This document shows positions 15,957 to 24,410 of a stretch of DNA of 53,502 nucleotides, in pieces. The notes beneath the pieces were generated by a model. The model was not told the origin of the DNA. It searched no databases and saw nothing but the letters and a program-made list of their open reading frames with translations. The first letter of the stretch is position 1. The number at the start of each line of letters is the position of its first letter. The position numbers and the translations under genes are program-made. Source of the stretch: JBKEDF01 sp047975325 (GTDB taxonomy: Bacteria; Pseudomonadota; Alphaproteobacteria; Rhodobacterales; Rhodobacteraceae); contig JBKEDF010000003.1 in assembly GCA_047975325.1 (NCBI GenBank), positions 1 to 53,502 on the forward strand, written 5' to 3'.

Positions 15957-16910
15957 ATGAAATATGATCGCAAGACAGCAAAATCCCATGCCTTCAAGCA
16001 TATGCGCGGTATCTGGGCAGCAGCCCTGATGCCCTTTCGTGAAGATGGTGCGCTGGATGAGGATGGCTTCCGGCAGAATATGGACCACTGGATCACCGAT
16101 CTGGGGATCGATGGTTTTTTCATCGCGGGGAAGCAGGGGGAGTTCTTTTCCATGTCGGTCGAGGAACGCAAACGTTGTTTCGATCTGGCGGTTGAGGCTG
16201 CGGATGGCCGTGCGCAGACCATCATGTCCTGTTCCGACCAGAACATGGATGTGGTGATAGATCTGGCGAAACATGCCCAATCCGGCGGGGCGGATTATAT
16301 CGTGGTTCATGCGCCCATCCTGCATTTTCACAAGGCGCAGGATGAAACCCTGATGCGCTACTACCAGACCATTGCGGACAAGGTGGATATCGGTATTGCG
16401 CTGTGGTCCCATCCGGATTCGGGCTATCTGATGAGCCCGCGCCTTTGCAACCGGCTGGCCGATCTGGAAACGGTGGTGGCGATCAAATATTCGGTGCCGC
16501 GCCCGATGTACAAGGAATTGACGGACCTGGCCTCCGACCGGATCCTTGTTTCTACCGCATCCGAGGAAGAGTGGCTCGACAATATCGAGGAACTGAACTG
16601 GCAGCTCTATCTGTGTTCGTCTCCTCCCTATCTGATCCAGACGGCGAAAGATCGTCGTATGCGGGATTATACCGATGCCGCCTTCGCGGGGGATTTCGCG
16701 CGGGCGAGGGAAATCCGTGACAGTCTGGAGCCGGTCCGCGCTGCGTTGCGCGATACCCGTCCGGTGGAAAAGCCGCATTCGCATCAGAAATACTGGCAGA
16801 ACCTTCTGGGGCAGACGGGTGGTTTCGTGCGCCCGCCGGTTCTGGAACTGACCGAGCGGGAAAAGGAACGTACCCGTGCCGCATTTGACGCATGCGGACT
16901 TTTGCTTTGA
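15957..16910 (+). CDS. Atypical DapA/NAL-superfamily lyase
   Basis: TIM-barrel class-I lyase family protein of 317 residues (dihydrodipicolinate synthase/N-acetylneuraminate lyase superfamily). The Schiff-base lysine is present as Lys177 in VVAIKYS. Other DapA hallmarks are changed: GTTGE becomes GKQGE (58-62), and the region of the catalytic Tyr (PYYN) reads APILHF, so the Tyr relay is missing. It is therefore unlikely to make dihydrodipicolinate. It heads the operon with 3-hydroxyanthranilate dioxygenase (27 bp downstream) and an ABC importer, so a lyase, hydratase-aldolase or decarboxylase step in the same pathway is inferred. The start at 15957 is chosen over an upstream in-frame ATG at 15876 because homology begins there. 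Confidence 0.8.
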   Translation: MKYDRKTAKSHAFKHMRGIWAAALMPFREDGALDEDGFRQNMDHWITDLGIDGFFIAGKQGEFFSMSVEERKRCFDLAVEAADGRAQTIMSCSDQNMDVVIDLAKHAQSGGADYIVVHAPILHFHKAQDETLMRYYQTIADKVDIGIALWSHPDSGYLMSPRLCNRLADLETVVAIKYSVPRPMYKELTDLASDRILVSTASEEEWLDNIEELNWQLYLCSSPPYLIQTAKDRRMRDYTDAAFAGDFARAREIRDSLEPVRAALRDTRPVEKPHSHQKYWQNLLGQTGGFVRPPVLELTEREKERTRAAFDACGLLL

Positions 16911-16937
16911 TACTGATACCAGACAGGAGGATCTGAT

Positions 16938-17486
16938 ATGGCAAGACTGGCAGCCTTCAATTTTCAGAAGTGGATCGATGAACACAAGCATCTCCTTAAA
17001 CCCCCGGTGGGTAACAAGATGGTGTTTGAGGATGCGGGCCTGATGGTTACCGTGGTCGGAGGTCCGAACAAGCGCACCGATTACCATGACGACCCGGTGG
17101 AGGAATTCTTTTACCAGCTCAAGGGCGATATGCTGCTGAAGCTGCATGACACCGAGAGCGGGGAATTCTATGATGTTCCCATTCGTGAAGGTGACGTGTT
17201 CCTGCTGCCCGCGCATGTGCGCCACTCACCGCAGCGGCCGCAGGAAGGCTCCATCGGGCTGGTGATTGAACCCGAACGCCCCGAAGGCGCACTGGATGCG
17301 ATCGAATGGTATTGCTTTGAATGCCAGCACCGGGTGCATCGCGCGGAGGTCGATCTGGAAAGCATCGTTGATGACCTGCCACCGATCTATCAGGCCTTCT
17401 ATGCGGATCAGAAGGCAAGGACCTGCCCGAATTGCGGCACGGTTCACCCGGGCAAGGAGCCACCGGAAGGTTGGGTGAAACTATAA
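16938..17486 (+). CDS. nbaC: 3-hydroxyanthranilate 3,4-dioxygenase
   Basis: Cupin ring-cleavage dioxygenase of 182 residues, the size of bacterial enzymes. All expected residues are seen: iron ligands His50, Glu56 and His96, substrate-binding Arg46, Arg100 and Glu111, and the C-terminal rubredoxin-like iron site Cys126-x2-Cys129 and Cys163-x2-Cys166. It opens 3-hydroxyanthranilate to 2-amino-3-carboxymuconate 6-semialdehyde (ACMS), which cyclises to quinolinate unless processed. The usual partners (ACMS decarboxylase, 2-aminomuconate semialdehyde dehydrogenase, deaminase) are not in this operon. AGGAGG lies upstream of the ATG. Chemistry is certain by family; the physiological pathway is open. 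Confidence 0.93.
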   Translation: MARLAAFNFQKWIDEHKHLLKPPVGNKMVFEDAGLMVTVVGGPNKRTDYHDDPVEEFFYQLKGDMLLKLHDTESGEFYDVPIREGDVFLLPAHVRHSPQRPQEGSIGLVIEPERPEGALDAIEWYCFECQHRVHRAEVDLESIVDDLPPIYQAFYADQKARTCPNCGTVHPGKEPPEGWVKL

Positions 17487-17568
17487 CATTTCATTCTTGA
17501 AATATTTTGCTGCTGTGGCATGCTGCATGAAATAACAGACCAAGATGGTCCATGAGGGGAGTGTAATA

Positions 17569-18726
17569 ATGAAGAAGCTGATGAGCGTAGCGGGTGTGGC
17601 CGCTCTGACAGCCCTGCCGGTTTTTGCTGAACCGGTGAAGATCGGGGTGATCACCACCCTGTCCGGGCCGGGTGGCTATCTCGGGGAACAGATCCGCGAA
17701 GGGTTGCAGCTTGCGATAGATCAGGAAGGTGGCATGCTCGGCGGCGTCGAGGTGGAACTGGTGGTCGAGGATGATGGCCTTAAACCCGGCAACGGTTTGC
17801 AGATTGCTGACAAATTCCTCAATGAAGAGGGGATAAAACTGATCACCGGCATCATCTTTTCGAACGTTGCCGGGGCAACCGTGCCGGAAGTGGTTGATAG
17901 CGGTGCGATCTATATCAGCCCCAATGCGGCACCGTCCAACATGGCCGGAAAGGGCTGTGACGAAAACTATTTCGTCGTGAGTTGGCAAAATGATTCCCTG
18001 CATGAGGCATCCGGTGCTGCGGCCAATAGCCTGGGCTACAAGAAGGTCATGGCGCTGGCACCGAACTATCAGGCCGGGAAGGATGCGATTGCAGGTTTCA
18101 AGCGGCTTTTCGAGGGTGAAGTAACGGAAATCTACACCCAGCTTGAACAGACTGATTTCGCGCCGGAAATGGCGCAGATCCGTGCTGCGGCCCCGGATGC
18201 CGTTTTCCAGTTCCATCCCGGCGGGATGGGGATTGCCTTTCTGAAACAGTATATCCAGTCGGGATTGAGTGCGGATACCCCGATGGTGGTTTCCGAACCT
18301 TCCGCGGATGCGGTAATCCTCAAGGCCGTGGGCGATGGTGCAATCGGACTGAAGGCCACGTCTCATTGGAATTATGATTTTGATAATGAGGCCAACAAGG
18401 CGATGGTCGCAGCTTGGAACGAGAAACATCCGGACCTGCCACTGACACCCTATGGACAGCAGGCCTATGATGTCGGGCTGCTGATTGCCTCGGCGTTGAA
18501 AAAGACCGGTGGACTGGAGGATATGGACGCTTTCCGCGCGGCGCTGAAAGAGGCCGATTTCACCTCGACCCGTGGTGATTTTTCCTTTGGACCGAACCAG
18601 CACCCGGTGCAGGACTGGTTCATGGTCGATATCGTGGAAGGGCCTGATGGCTACCCCGTCTGGGTAACGAAAGAACAGATCCGCGATGATGTCGGTGACG
18701 TCTACGCGGCCGAATGCAAGATGTAA
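17569..18726 (+). CDS. livK: ABC transporter substrate-binding protein (LivK type)
   Basis: Periplasmic binding protein of 385 residues with signal peptide MKKLMSVAGVAALTALPVFA (cleavage before EPVKIG). Type-I periplasmic fold of the branched-chain-amino-acid/amide (HAAT) family: opening VKIGVITTLSGPGGYLGEQ and LVVEDDGLKPGNGLQIADKF. ATG at 17569 is chosen for AGGGGAG upstream and the signal. Members of this family next to aromatic genes commonly bind aromatic acids or amides, so the ligand is more likely the operon's substrate than leucine; that is inference. Confidence 0.9.
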   Translation: MKKLMSVAGVAALTALPVFAEPVKIGVITTLSGPGGYLGEQIREGLQLAIDQEGGMLGGVEVELVVEDDGLKPGNGLQIADKFLNEEGIKLITGIIFSNVAGATVPEVVDSGAIYISPNAAPSNMAGKGCDENYFVVSWQNDSLHEASGAAANSLGYKKVMALAPNYQAGKDAIAGFKRLFEGEVTEIYTQLEQTDFAPEMAQIRAAAPDAVFQFHPGGMGIAFLKQYIQSGLSADTPMVVSEPSADAVILKAVGDGAIGLKATSHWNYDFDNEANKAMVAAWNEKHPDLPLTPYGQQAYDVGLLIASALKKTGGLEDMDAFRAALKEADFTSTRGDFSFGPNQHPVQDWFMVDIVEGPDGYPVWVTKEQIRDDVGDVYAAECKM

Positions 18727-18894
18727 GCTGTCGGGCCGGGCCTGCTGCATGTCGTGCCAGATATATTTGGCTGACAACCTGCAACAGCATTTGCATGGCA
18801 AGTGTTTTCGGGTTGCCGGGCGGATGCCGTCTGCTGCGAAATGCGCCAGCCCGGCCCGTTTTCCATTCCATATAGGATGCAATCGGGCGGGCAG

Positions 18895-19809
18895 ATGATC
18901 CTCGTTCTCGAACAACTTCTTAATGGCCTGCAATATGGCGTGATGCTGTTTTTGCTGGCGGCGGGGCTGACGCTGATCTTTGGCATCATGGGGGTGATCA
19001 ACCTCGCCCATGGCTCGCTTTACATGATCGGGGCCTATGCCGGCACGCTGGTGGCCATGGAAACGGGAAATTTCTGGCTTGGCCTGCCCGTGGGCCTTGC
19101 GGCGGCGGCGGCGGTTGGTTTCGTGGTCGAAACGCTGGTAATCCGGCGCCTTTATCGGCGTGATCATCTGGATCAGGTTCTGGCGACCTTTTCACTGATC
19201 CTGATTTTCAATCAGGTGATCATACTGCTTTTTGGCCGTCAGCCCGTCTTTACCCAGCTTCCCGAAATCTTTGCCGGTACGGTGGAAGTTATTCCCGGCC
19301 TGCCCTATCCGAGCTATCGGCTTTTCATCATCGCGGTGGGGTTGCTGGTGGCGCTGGGGCTCTATTTCCTGATCAACCGCACCAGGATTGGCATGCTGGT
19401 GCGCGCGGGATCGACCAATCGCGACATGGTCCGCGCGCTGGGGGTGGATATCAGGCTGCTTTACACGATGGTCTTCGGCCTTGGTGCATTGCTGGCCGGG
19501 CTTGCAGGTTATCTGGCGGGGCCGGTTCTGGCGGTGCAGGTGGGGATGGGGGAACAGATCCTGCTATCCACCTTCGTGGTGGTCGTGATAGGGGGCGTCG
19601 GGTCCATCAAGGGGGCCTTCGTGGCAGGGATCGGGCTTGGTGTCATCGATACGATGTTGCGCGCTTTCCTGCCGGGGGTCTTGCGCCAGGTCATGACGGG
19701 GCCGGAGGCGGATGCGCTGGGCGTCGGCATTTCCTCGATGGGGATCTATCTTCTGATGGCGCTTGTTCTGTTGATCCGGCCCAAGGGCCTTTTTGCGGCG
19801 GGGTCATAA
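18895..19809 (+). CDS. livH: ABC transporter permease (LivH type)
   Basis: Inner-membrane permease of 304 residues with about eight hydrophobic spans and the LivH signature TLIFGIMGVINLAHGSLYMIGAYAG split over residues 20-45. The start at 18895 (MILVLEQLLNGLQYG) matches the family N-terminus and has GGGCGGGCAG before it. The 168 bp before it, after livK, holds no gene. The stop is one base before the LivM start. Works with LivM as the channel of the importer. Confidence 0.92.
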   Translation: MILVLEQLLNGLQYGVMLFLLAAGLTLIFGIMGVINLAHGSLYMIGAYAGTLVAMETGNFWLGLPVGLAAAAAVGFVVETLVIRRLYRRDHLDQVLATFSLILIFNQVIILLFGRQPVFTQLPEIFAGTVEVIPGLPYPSYRLFIIAVGLLVALGLYFLINRTRIGMLVRAGSTNRDMVRALGVDIRLLYTMVFGLGALLAGLAGYLAGPVLAVQVGMGEQILLSTFVVVVIGGVGSIKGAFVAGIGLGVIDTMLRAFLPGVLRQVMTGPEADALGVGISSMGIYLLMALVLLIRPKGLFAAGS

Positions 19810-19810
19810 G

Positions 19811-20782
19811 ATGCGTAAACTGATCATCGCTGTCTTCGTTTTGCTGCTTGTTGCGGGTTTGCCCCTTGTTGCCGAATGGACGGGGCAATCCGCACTTCTG
19901 TCGCTGGGCTCTCGCATCCTGATCTATTCGATGGCTGCGACCAGCCTGAATTTCGTGTTGGGTTATGGCGGGATGATCAGCTTCGGTCATGCCGCCTTTT
20001 TCGGGATCGGCGGTTACGTGGTGGGGATCCTTTACCAGCACCATGTGGATGAAACATTGTTGTTCGGGTTTATTCCCGGCACCAATCAGTTGCTTGTCAC
20101 ACTTCCGGCGGCAATCCTTGTCTCGGGGCTTTTTGCCGCAATTATCGGTGCGTTGAGCCTGCGGACGGGCGGCGTGCAATTCATCATGATCACACTGGCT
20201 TTTGCGCAGATGCTGTTTTTTCTTTTTGTCTCCCTCAAGGTCTATGGCGGGGAAGATGGCATCATCGTGCGTCGTTCGAATGAACTATTCGGGCTGAACA
20301 TGCGCGACAGGGTGGTTCTTTACTATGTCATCCTTGGCTTTGCCGTGGTGTTCTATGCAGCACTCTGGCGCGTGGTGCATTCCTCCTTTGGTGCGGTGCT
20401 GAAGGGGATCCGACAGAATGAACGACGCATGGCAGCGCTTGGTTTCGCGCCCTATCGTTACAAACTCTATGCCTTTGTGCTTTCGGGGATGGGGGCAGGG
20501 TTCGCCGGGGCGCTGATGGCGAATTTCCTGCGCTTTGTCAGCCCGGACATGATGCATTGGACGAAATCGGGTGATCTGATGATCATGGTGATCCTGGGCG
20601 GGGTCGGTACCTTCTTTGGTCCGTTTTTCGGGGCAACCGCCTTTCTGGTGCTGGAAACCTTCCTGGCCGGGGCGACGGAACACTGGCCGCTGTTTCTGGG
20701 TGCGATCCTGCTGGTTGTCGTGCTTTGGACGAAAGGTGGGATCAACGGTGTGATCAGCCGTTTCTGGGGAGGACGGCCATGA
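19811..20782 (+). CDS. livM: ABC transporter permease (LivM type)
   Basis: Inner-membrane permease of 323 residues; N-terminal signal-anchor, then the LivM hallmark LNFVLGYGGMISFGHAAFFG and a cytoplasmic coupling region ALKGIRQNERRMAALGF-like (VLKGIRQNERRMAALGFAP). Pairs with LivH. Its stop overlaps the ATP-binding protein start in ATGA, showing coupling. Confidence 0.92.
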   Translation: MRKLIIAVFVLLLVAGLPLVAEWTGQSALLSLGSRILIYSMAATSLNFVLGYGGMISFGHAAFFGIGGYVVGILYQHHVDETLLFGFIPGTNQLLVTLPAAILVSGLFAAIIGALSLRTGGVQFIMITLAFAQMLFFLFVSLKVYGGEDGIIVRRSNELFGLNMRDRVVLYYVILGFAVVFYAALWRVVHSSFGAVLKGIRQNERRMAALGFAPYRYKLYAFVLSGMGAGFAGALMANFLRFVSPDMMHWTKSGDLMIMVILGGVGTFFGPFFGATAFLVLETFLAGATEHWPLFLGAILLVVVLWTKGGINGVISRFWGGRP

Positions 20783-21531
20783 GCATTCTGCGCATTGAAG
20801 GGCTGGTCAAACGTTTCGGCGGGCTGCTGGCCACGGATCACGTTTCGCTTACGGTTGAGGAAAGGGAAATCCACGCGCTGATCGGCCCCAACGGGGCAGG
20901 GAAATCCACGTTGATCAACCAGCTTTGCGGTGAGCTTGTCCCGGATGAAGGCCGCATCCATATGGCGGGGCAGGATGTTACCGGCATGTCGGTGACGGAT
21001 CGTGTGGATCTGGGGCTTGGACGTACCTTCCAGATCACCAGCCTTCTGGGGGAGGCGACATGTCGTGAAAATGTCGCCATGGCCGTTCAGGCACGCGAAG
21101 GCCGCAACCTGCGTATATTCGACCGGCTGCGTGACCGCAGGAAGCTGTGGGATCAGGCCGATGCGGCTTTGGCCGATACCGCGTTGGGTGAACGCGCCGA
21201 TATCGTGGTGGATGACCTGAGCCATGGTGAACGCAAGCAGCTCGAATTGCTTATTGCGCTTGCGCGCCAGCCCCGGCTGCTACTGCTGGATGAACCGATG
21301 GCGGGGCTTGGTCATGTCGAGAGCCATGAAATGATCACCCGGTTGCGAGAGGTTGGCCAATCCCTGCCGATGCTTCTGGTCGAACATGACATGGAGGCCG
21401 TTTTCGCGCTTGCCACGCGAATTTCCGTTCTGGTCTATGGCAGGATCATCGCCACCGGAACCGCCGATGAGATCCGTAACAATCCCGAGGTGCAGCAGGC
21501 CTATCTGGGTTCGGAGGATGAGCTATGCTGA
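20779..21531 (+). CDS. livG: ABC transporter ATP-binding protein (LivG type)
   Basis: ATPase of 250 residues. Walker A is GPNGAGKST, the signature region LSHGERKQLEL, Walker B LLLLDEPMAGL and the switch His is in LVEHDME. Signature reads SHGE rather than SGGQ, usual for LivG. One of the two nucleotide-binding subunits driving the importer. Starts within the livM stop and overlaps livF by 7 bp. Confidence 0.93.
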   Translation: MSILRIEGLVKRFGGLLATDHVSLTVEEREIHALIGPNGAGKSTLINQLCGELVPDEGRIHMAGQDVTGMSVTDRVDLGLGRTFQITSLLGEATCRENVAMAVQAREGRNLRIFDRLRDRRKLWDQADAALADTALGERADIVVDDLSHGERKQLELLIALARQPRLLLLDEPMAGLGHVESHEMITRLREVGQSLPMLLVEHDMEAVFALATRISVLVYGRIIATGTADEIRNNPEVQQAYLGSEDELC

Positions 21532-22226
21532 CCCTGAGCCATGTTCAGGCCGCATATGGCACAAGTCAGGTCCTTTTTGATCTTACATTGGCCATTGGGG
21601 AAGGGGAGGTTGTCACGCTTCTGGGCCGTAACGGCATGGGCAAGACGACGACGGTAAGGGTGATCATGGGGCTTTTGGCCGCAACTGGTGGTGAGGTCCA
21701 GTTTGACGGCAATGTCATCGCGGGGCTCGCCCCCGAAAAGATCGCCCGGCTGGGTGTCGGGCTTGTCCCCGAGGGGCGGCAGGTCTTTCCGACCCTGACG
21801 GTTCGCGAAAACCTTGTGGCCACCGCGGCCAACCGGCTTGATCGTCCCGATCCCTGGACGTTGCGGCGTGTCTATGAACTATTCCCCCGGCTTCAGGAAC
21901 GAGCGGGCCAGATGGCGGGTACATTATCGGGCGGGGAACAGCAGATGCTTGCCGTTGGTCGCGCGCTGATGACCAATCCGCGCCTGCTTATCCTGGATGA
22001 GGCAACCGAGGGCCTGGCGCCGGTTATCCGCACCGAAATCTGGCATGTGGTGGAAAAGCTGAAGGCGCGCGGTCAGTCGATCCTGTTGATCGACAAGAAC
22101 CTTGGCGTGCTGAAACGGCTCGCCGACAGGCATTATATCATTGAAAAGGGCAGTACGGTCTGGATTGGCAATAGTGCGGATCTGGAACGGGATGAAAAGG
22201 AAGTGCAGGGCTATGTCGGTCTCTGA
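21525..22226 (+). CDS. livF: ABC transporter ATP-binding protein (LivF type)
   Basis: ATPase of 233 residues with Walker A GRNGMGKTT, signature LSGGEQQML and Walker B LLILDEATEGLAP. The switch position reads LLIDKN (Lys in place of the usual His/Gln), which some LivF proteins share. Second nucleotide-binding subunit. Its last 14 bp overlap the start of the dehydrogenase gene, so transport and metabolism are translated together. Confidence 0.93.
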   Translation: MLTLSHVQAAYGTSQVLFDLTLAIGEGEVVTLLGRNGMGKTTTVRVIMGLLAATGGEVQFDGNVIAGLAPEKIARLGVGLVPEGRQVFPTLTVRENLVATAANRLDRPDPWTLRRVYELFPRLQERAGQMAGTLSGGEQQMLAVGRALMTNPRLLILDEATEGLAPVIRTEIWHVVEKLKARGQSILLIDKNLGVLKRLADRHYIIEKGSTVWIGNSADLERDEKEVQGYVGL

Positions 22227-23022
22227 ATTGCGGGTTGTGCTGATTGGCTGGGGTGCGATCGGAACAAGGGTCGCGGCCCTCCTTGCCCGGAATGGGTTGC
22301 CGATAAGGCTGGTCGCCATTGCCGTGCGCGACCCCGCACAGCCACGCGAAGGCCTGCCTGCGGGTACGAAATTGATTTCTTCCCCGGCGGAACTTGCCGG
22401 GATCGAGGCGGATCTTCTGGTGGAGGCAGCGGGGCGCGGTTCGGTGGCCCCCTGGGCACGTCCGGCATTGGCGCGTGGCTGGGATGTTGCGCTTTCCTCT
22501 ACCTCCGCCCTGACGGATGCTGCACTTCTTGAGGAGTTGCGTACACAGGCAAAGGCCAATAATGCGCAGCTTCTGATCCCACCGGGTGCCCTTGGCGGAA
22601 TTGATGCGCTTGCGGCGGCGGCCCGGCTGGACCTGCAGGATGTCCGGCACGAAATCGTCAAACCCGCCCGGGCCTGGGCAGGGACCAGGGCGGAAACGCT
22701 TTGTGATCTGGAGGGTCTGGAAACCGCCATCACATTTTTCGAAGGCAGCGCGCGTGCCGCAGCGGATGACTTTCCGCAAAACGCCAATGTCGCCGTGATC
22801 TCTGCCATGGCCGGGGTCGGTCTGGACCGCACCACTGTCGCGCTGACGGCTGATCCGGAAGCGAAGCTGAACAGCCATGCCATTACGGCAACTGGTGATT
22901 TCGGTACCTTGACATTGCGGCTGGAAAACCGTCCCCTTGCGACCAACCCCAAATCTTCCGAGATGACTGCGCTTTCGCTTGCCCGCCTGATCGAAAACCG
23001 TATCCAAACAGTGGTTATCTGA
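22213..23022 (+). CDS. Aspartate-dehydrogenase-like NAD(P) oxidoreductase
   Basis: Protein of 269 residues with an N-terminal Rossmann domain (VVLIGWGAIGTRVAALL) and the aspartate-dehydrogenase catalytic domain (IPPGALGGIDALAAAARLD; later ANVAVISAMAGVGLDRT). NadX-type enzymes interconvert L-aspartate and iminosuccinate. Here it follows an aromatic-compound importer and precedes a hydrolase, so it may instead oxidise or deaminate an amino-acid-like ring-cleavage product. That is inference. ATG at 22213 overlaps livF by 14 bp; a TTG 72 bases earlier is unlikely. Confidence 0.78.
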   Translation: MSVSELRVVLIGWGAIGTRVAALLARNGLPIRLVAIAVRDPAQPREGLPAGTKLISSPAELAGIEADLLVEAAGRGSVAPWARPALARGWDVALSSTSALTDAALLEELRTQAKANNAQLLIPPGALGGIDALAAAARLDLQDVRHEIVKPARAWAGTRAETLCDLEGLETAITFFEGSARAAADDFPQNANVAVISAMAGVGLDRTTVALTADPEAKLNSHAITATGDFGTLTLRLENRPLATNPKSSEMTALSLARLIENRIQTVVI

Positions 23023-23882
23023 TGCCACATATGAAAAATCTGCGTGCCGAAGGGGGCTGGAGCCGTGAAAGGCTCGATGCAGACTATACTGCGCGCGATT
23101 GCGTCAGTGTGGCAGAGTTTGAATGGATCACGAGCGAATATCTTCGACGCTCGGCGGTTGCGCGGGATCTGCCCAATACCTCGCTTGGGATCGCCTATGA
23201 TCCGAAAAGCGATGAAAGGATGGATCTCTATGCGGCGGGTGGGGGCCGCCCCCTGTTTCTTTTCATCCATGGCGGATATTGGAAGGCCCTGTCCCGTGCG
23301 CATTCGGCTTTCATGGCCCCGATGCTTGCAAGTCACGGCGTCGCCACCGCAGTACCGGACTACACGCTCGCACCGACGGCCTCACTGACTGAGATCACCC
23401 GCCAGATGCGTGCCGCCTTTGCCTATCTGTGGCACAATGCGGAAAGGCTGGGCATTGACCGCAGTCGTATCGTTGTGGGGGGGGCCTCTGCGGGGGGACA
23501 TCTGGCTGCGGCGCTGGCCATGCCCGGCTGGCAACATGAATTCGATCTGCCCCCGGATGCCCTGCATGCCGCCCTGCCTGTCAGCGGTCTTTTTGAACTC
23601 GCGCCCCTCGCAGCGAGCCATATCCAGGAATGGATGAATTTCACATCCGGGGAAATCCAGGCGCTTAGTCCAGCTCGGCACATTGCGGGAACGACCCGCA
23701 GCCTGATCGCCCTTGCGGCCAATGAGACCGAAGGTTTCCTCCGTCAGTCTGCCGGCTATGCCAAGGCCCTTGGCGTGGAATGTCTGACGATACCGGAACG
23801 AAACCATTTTGATGTAATCCTGGATCTGGCCGAACCGAACAGTTTGCTTTCCTGGCGTCTGACGGGTCTTTTCACCCCCTGA
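23022..23882 (+). CDS. Alpha/beta hydrolase, kynurenine-formamidase-like
   Basis: Alpha/beta hydrolase of 286 residues. The oxyanion motif HGGYW is at 83-87, the nucleophile Ser156 in GGASAGG, and the catalytic His262 in RNHFDVI; the acid is probably Glu235 or a nearby residue in AANETEGF. HGGYW and overall layout match arylformamidases (N-formylkynurenine hydrolase). With 3-hydroxyanthranilate dioxygenase in the same operon a kynurenine-pathway link is tempting, but kynureninase, kynurenine monooxygenase and tryptophan dioxygenase are absent, so another amide or ester of an aromatic amine may be the substrate. Start shares one base with the preceding stop (TGATG). Confidence 0.77.
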   Translation: MPHMKNLRAEGGWSRERLDADYTARDCVSVAEFEWITSEYLRRSAVARDLPNTSLGIAYDPKSDERMDLYAAGGGRPLFLFIHGGYWKALSRAHSAFMAPMLASHGVATAVPDYTLAPTASLTEITRQMRAAFAYLWHNAERLGIDRSRIVVGGASAGGHLAAALAMPGWQHEFDLPPDALHAALPVSGLFELAPLAASHIQEWMNFTSGEIQALSPARHIAGTTRSLIALAANETEGFLRQSAGYAKALGVECLTIPERNHFDVILDLAEPNSLLSWRLTGLFTP

Positions 23883-23987
23883 TCCGGCCTCATGATCAAA
23901 AGATCCTTGGGGATGAATCGCCCGGGGTGGGCAGGCAGGGGGCGACTGCCCCCTTTTCCCGCCGGGAAATTTCGCTACCTTGCCGCC

Positions 23988-24410
23988 ATGTTGCGGATCA
24001 ATGATCAGATTGCCCTTGCCGATTGGGAATTGACGGAAAGCTTCTCGCGTTCCTCGGGGCCCGGGGGGCAGAATGTCAACAAGGTTGAAACCGCAGTGGA
24101 ACTGCGGTTTGAGGCGGAACGATCCCCCCATCTTGGCCCTGCCGTCAAGGCCCGGCTGCGCCGGATTGCCGGGCGGCGCTGGACCGGAGATGGCGCGATC
24201 GTGATCCGGGCGGAGGAAACCCGCAGCCAGATCCGCAATCGTGAGATTGCACGCGACAGGCTTGTGCAAATGATCCGTGCCGCGCTTGTGACCCCGAAAC
24301 GGCGGGTCCCGACCAAACCGACATTGGGAAGTCAGCGCCGCCGCCTTGCAGGCAAGGCGCAACGTGGTGCGATAAAGGCCCTCAGGGGAAAACCGGAGAT
24401 TGACGAATGA
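23988..24410 (+). CDS. arfB: Peptidyl-tRNA hydrolase ArfB (ribosome rescue)
   Basis: Release-factor-like protein of 140 residues. The GGQ loop is in SSGPGGQNVNKVET, and the C-terminal tail is basic (RRRLAGKAQRGAIKALRG), the part of ArfB that enters the empty mRNA channel. Frees stalled ribosomes on truncated mRNA. ATG at 23988 matches the family N-terminus (MLRINDQIAL); the longer frame from 23892 adds an unrelated leader. The stop overlaps the next start in ATGA. Confidence 0.92.
   Translation: MLRINDQIALADWELTESFSRSSGPGGQNVNKVETAVELRFEAERSPHLGPAVKARLRRIAGRRWTGDGAIVIRAEETRSQIRNREIARDRLVQMIRAALVTPKRRVPTKPTLGSQRRRLAGKAQRGAIKALRGKPEIDE

Noticed and set aside
17491..19167. Very long open frame (558 codons) antisense to the livK region
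   Set aside because: It mirrors the codon bias of the real gene on the other strand; the plus strand encodes an obvious binding protein with a signal peptide.
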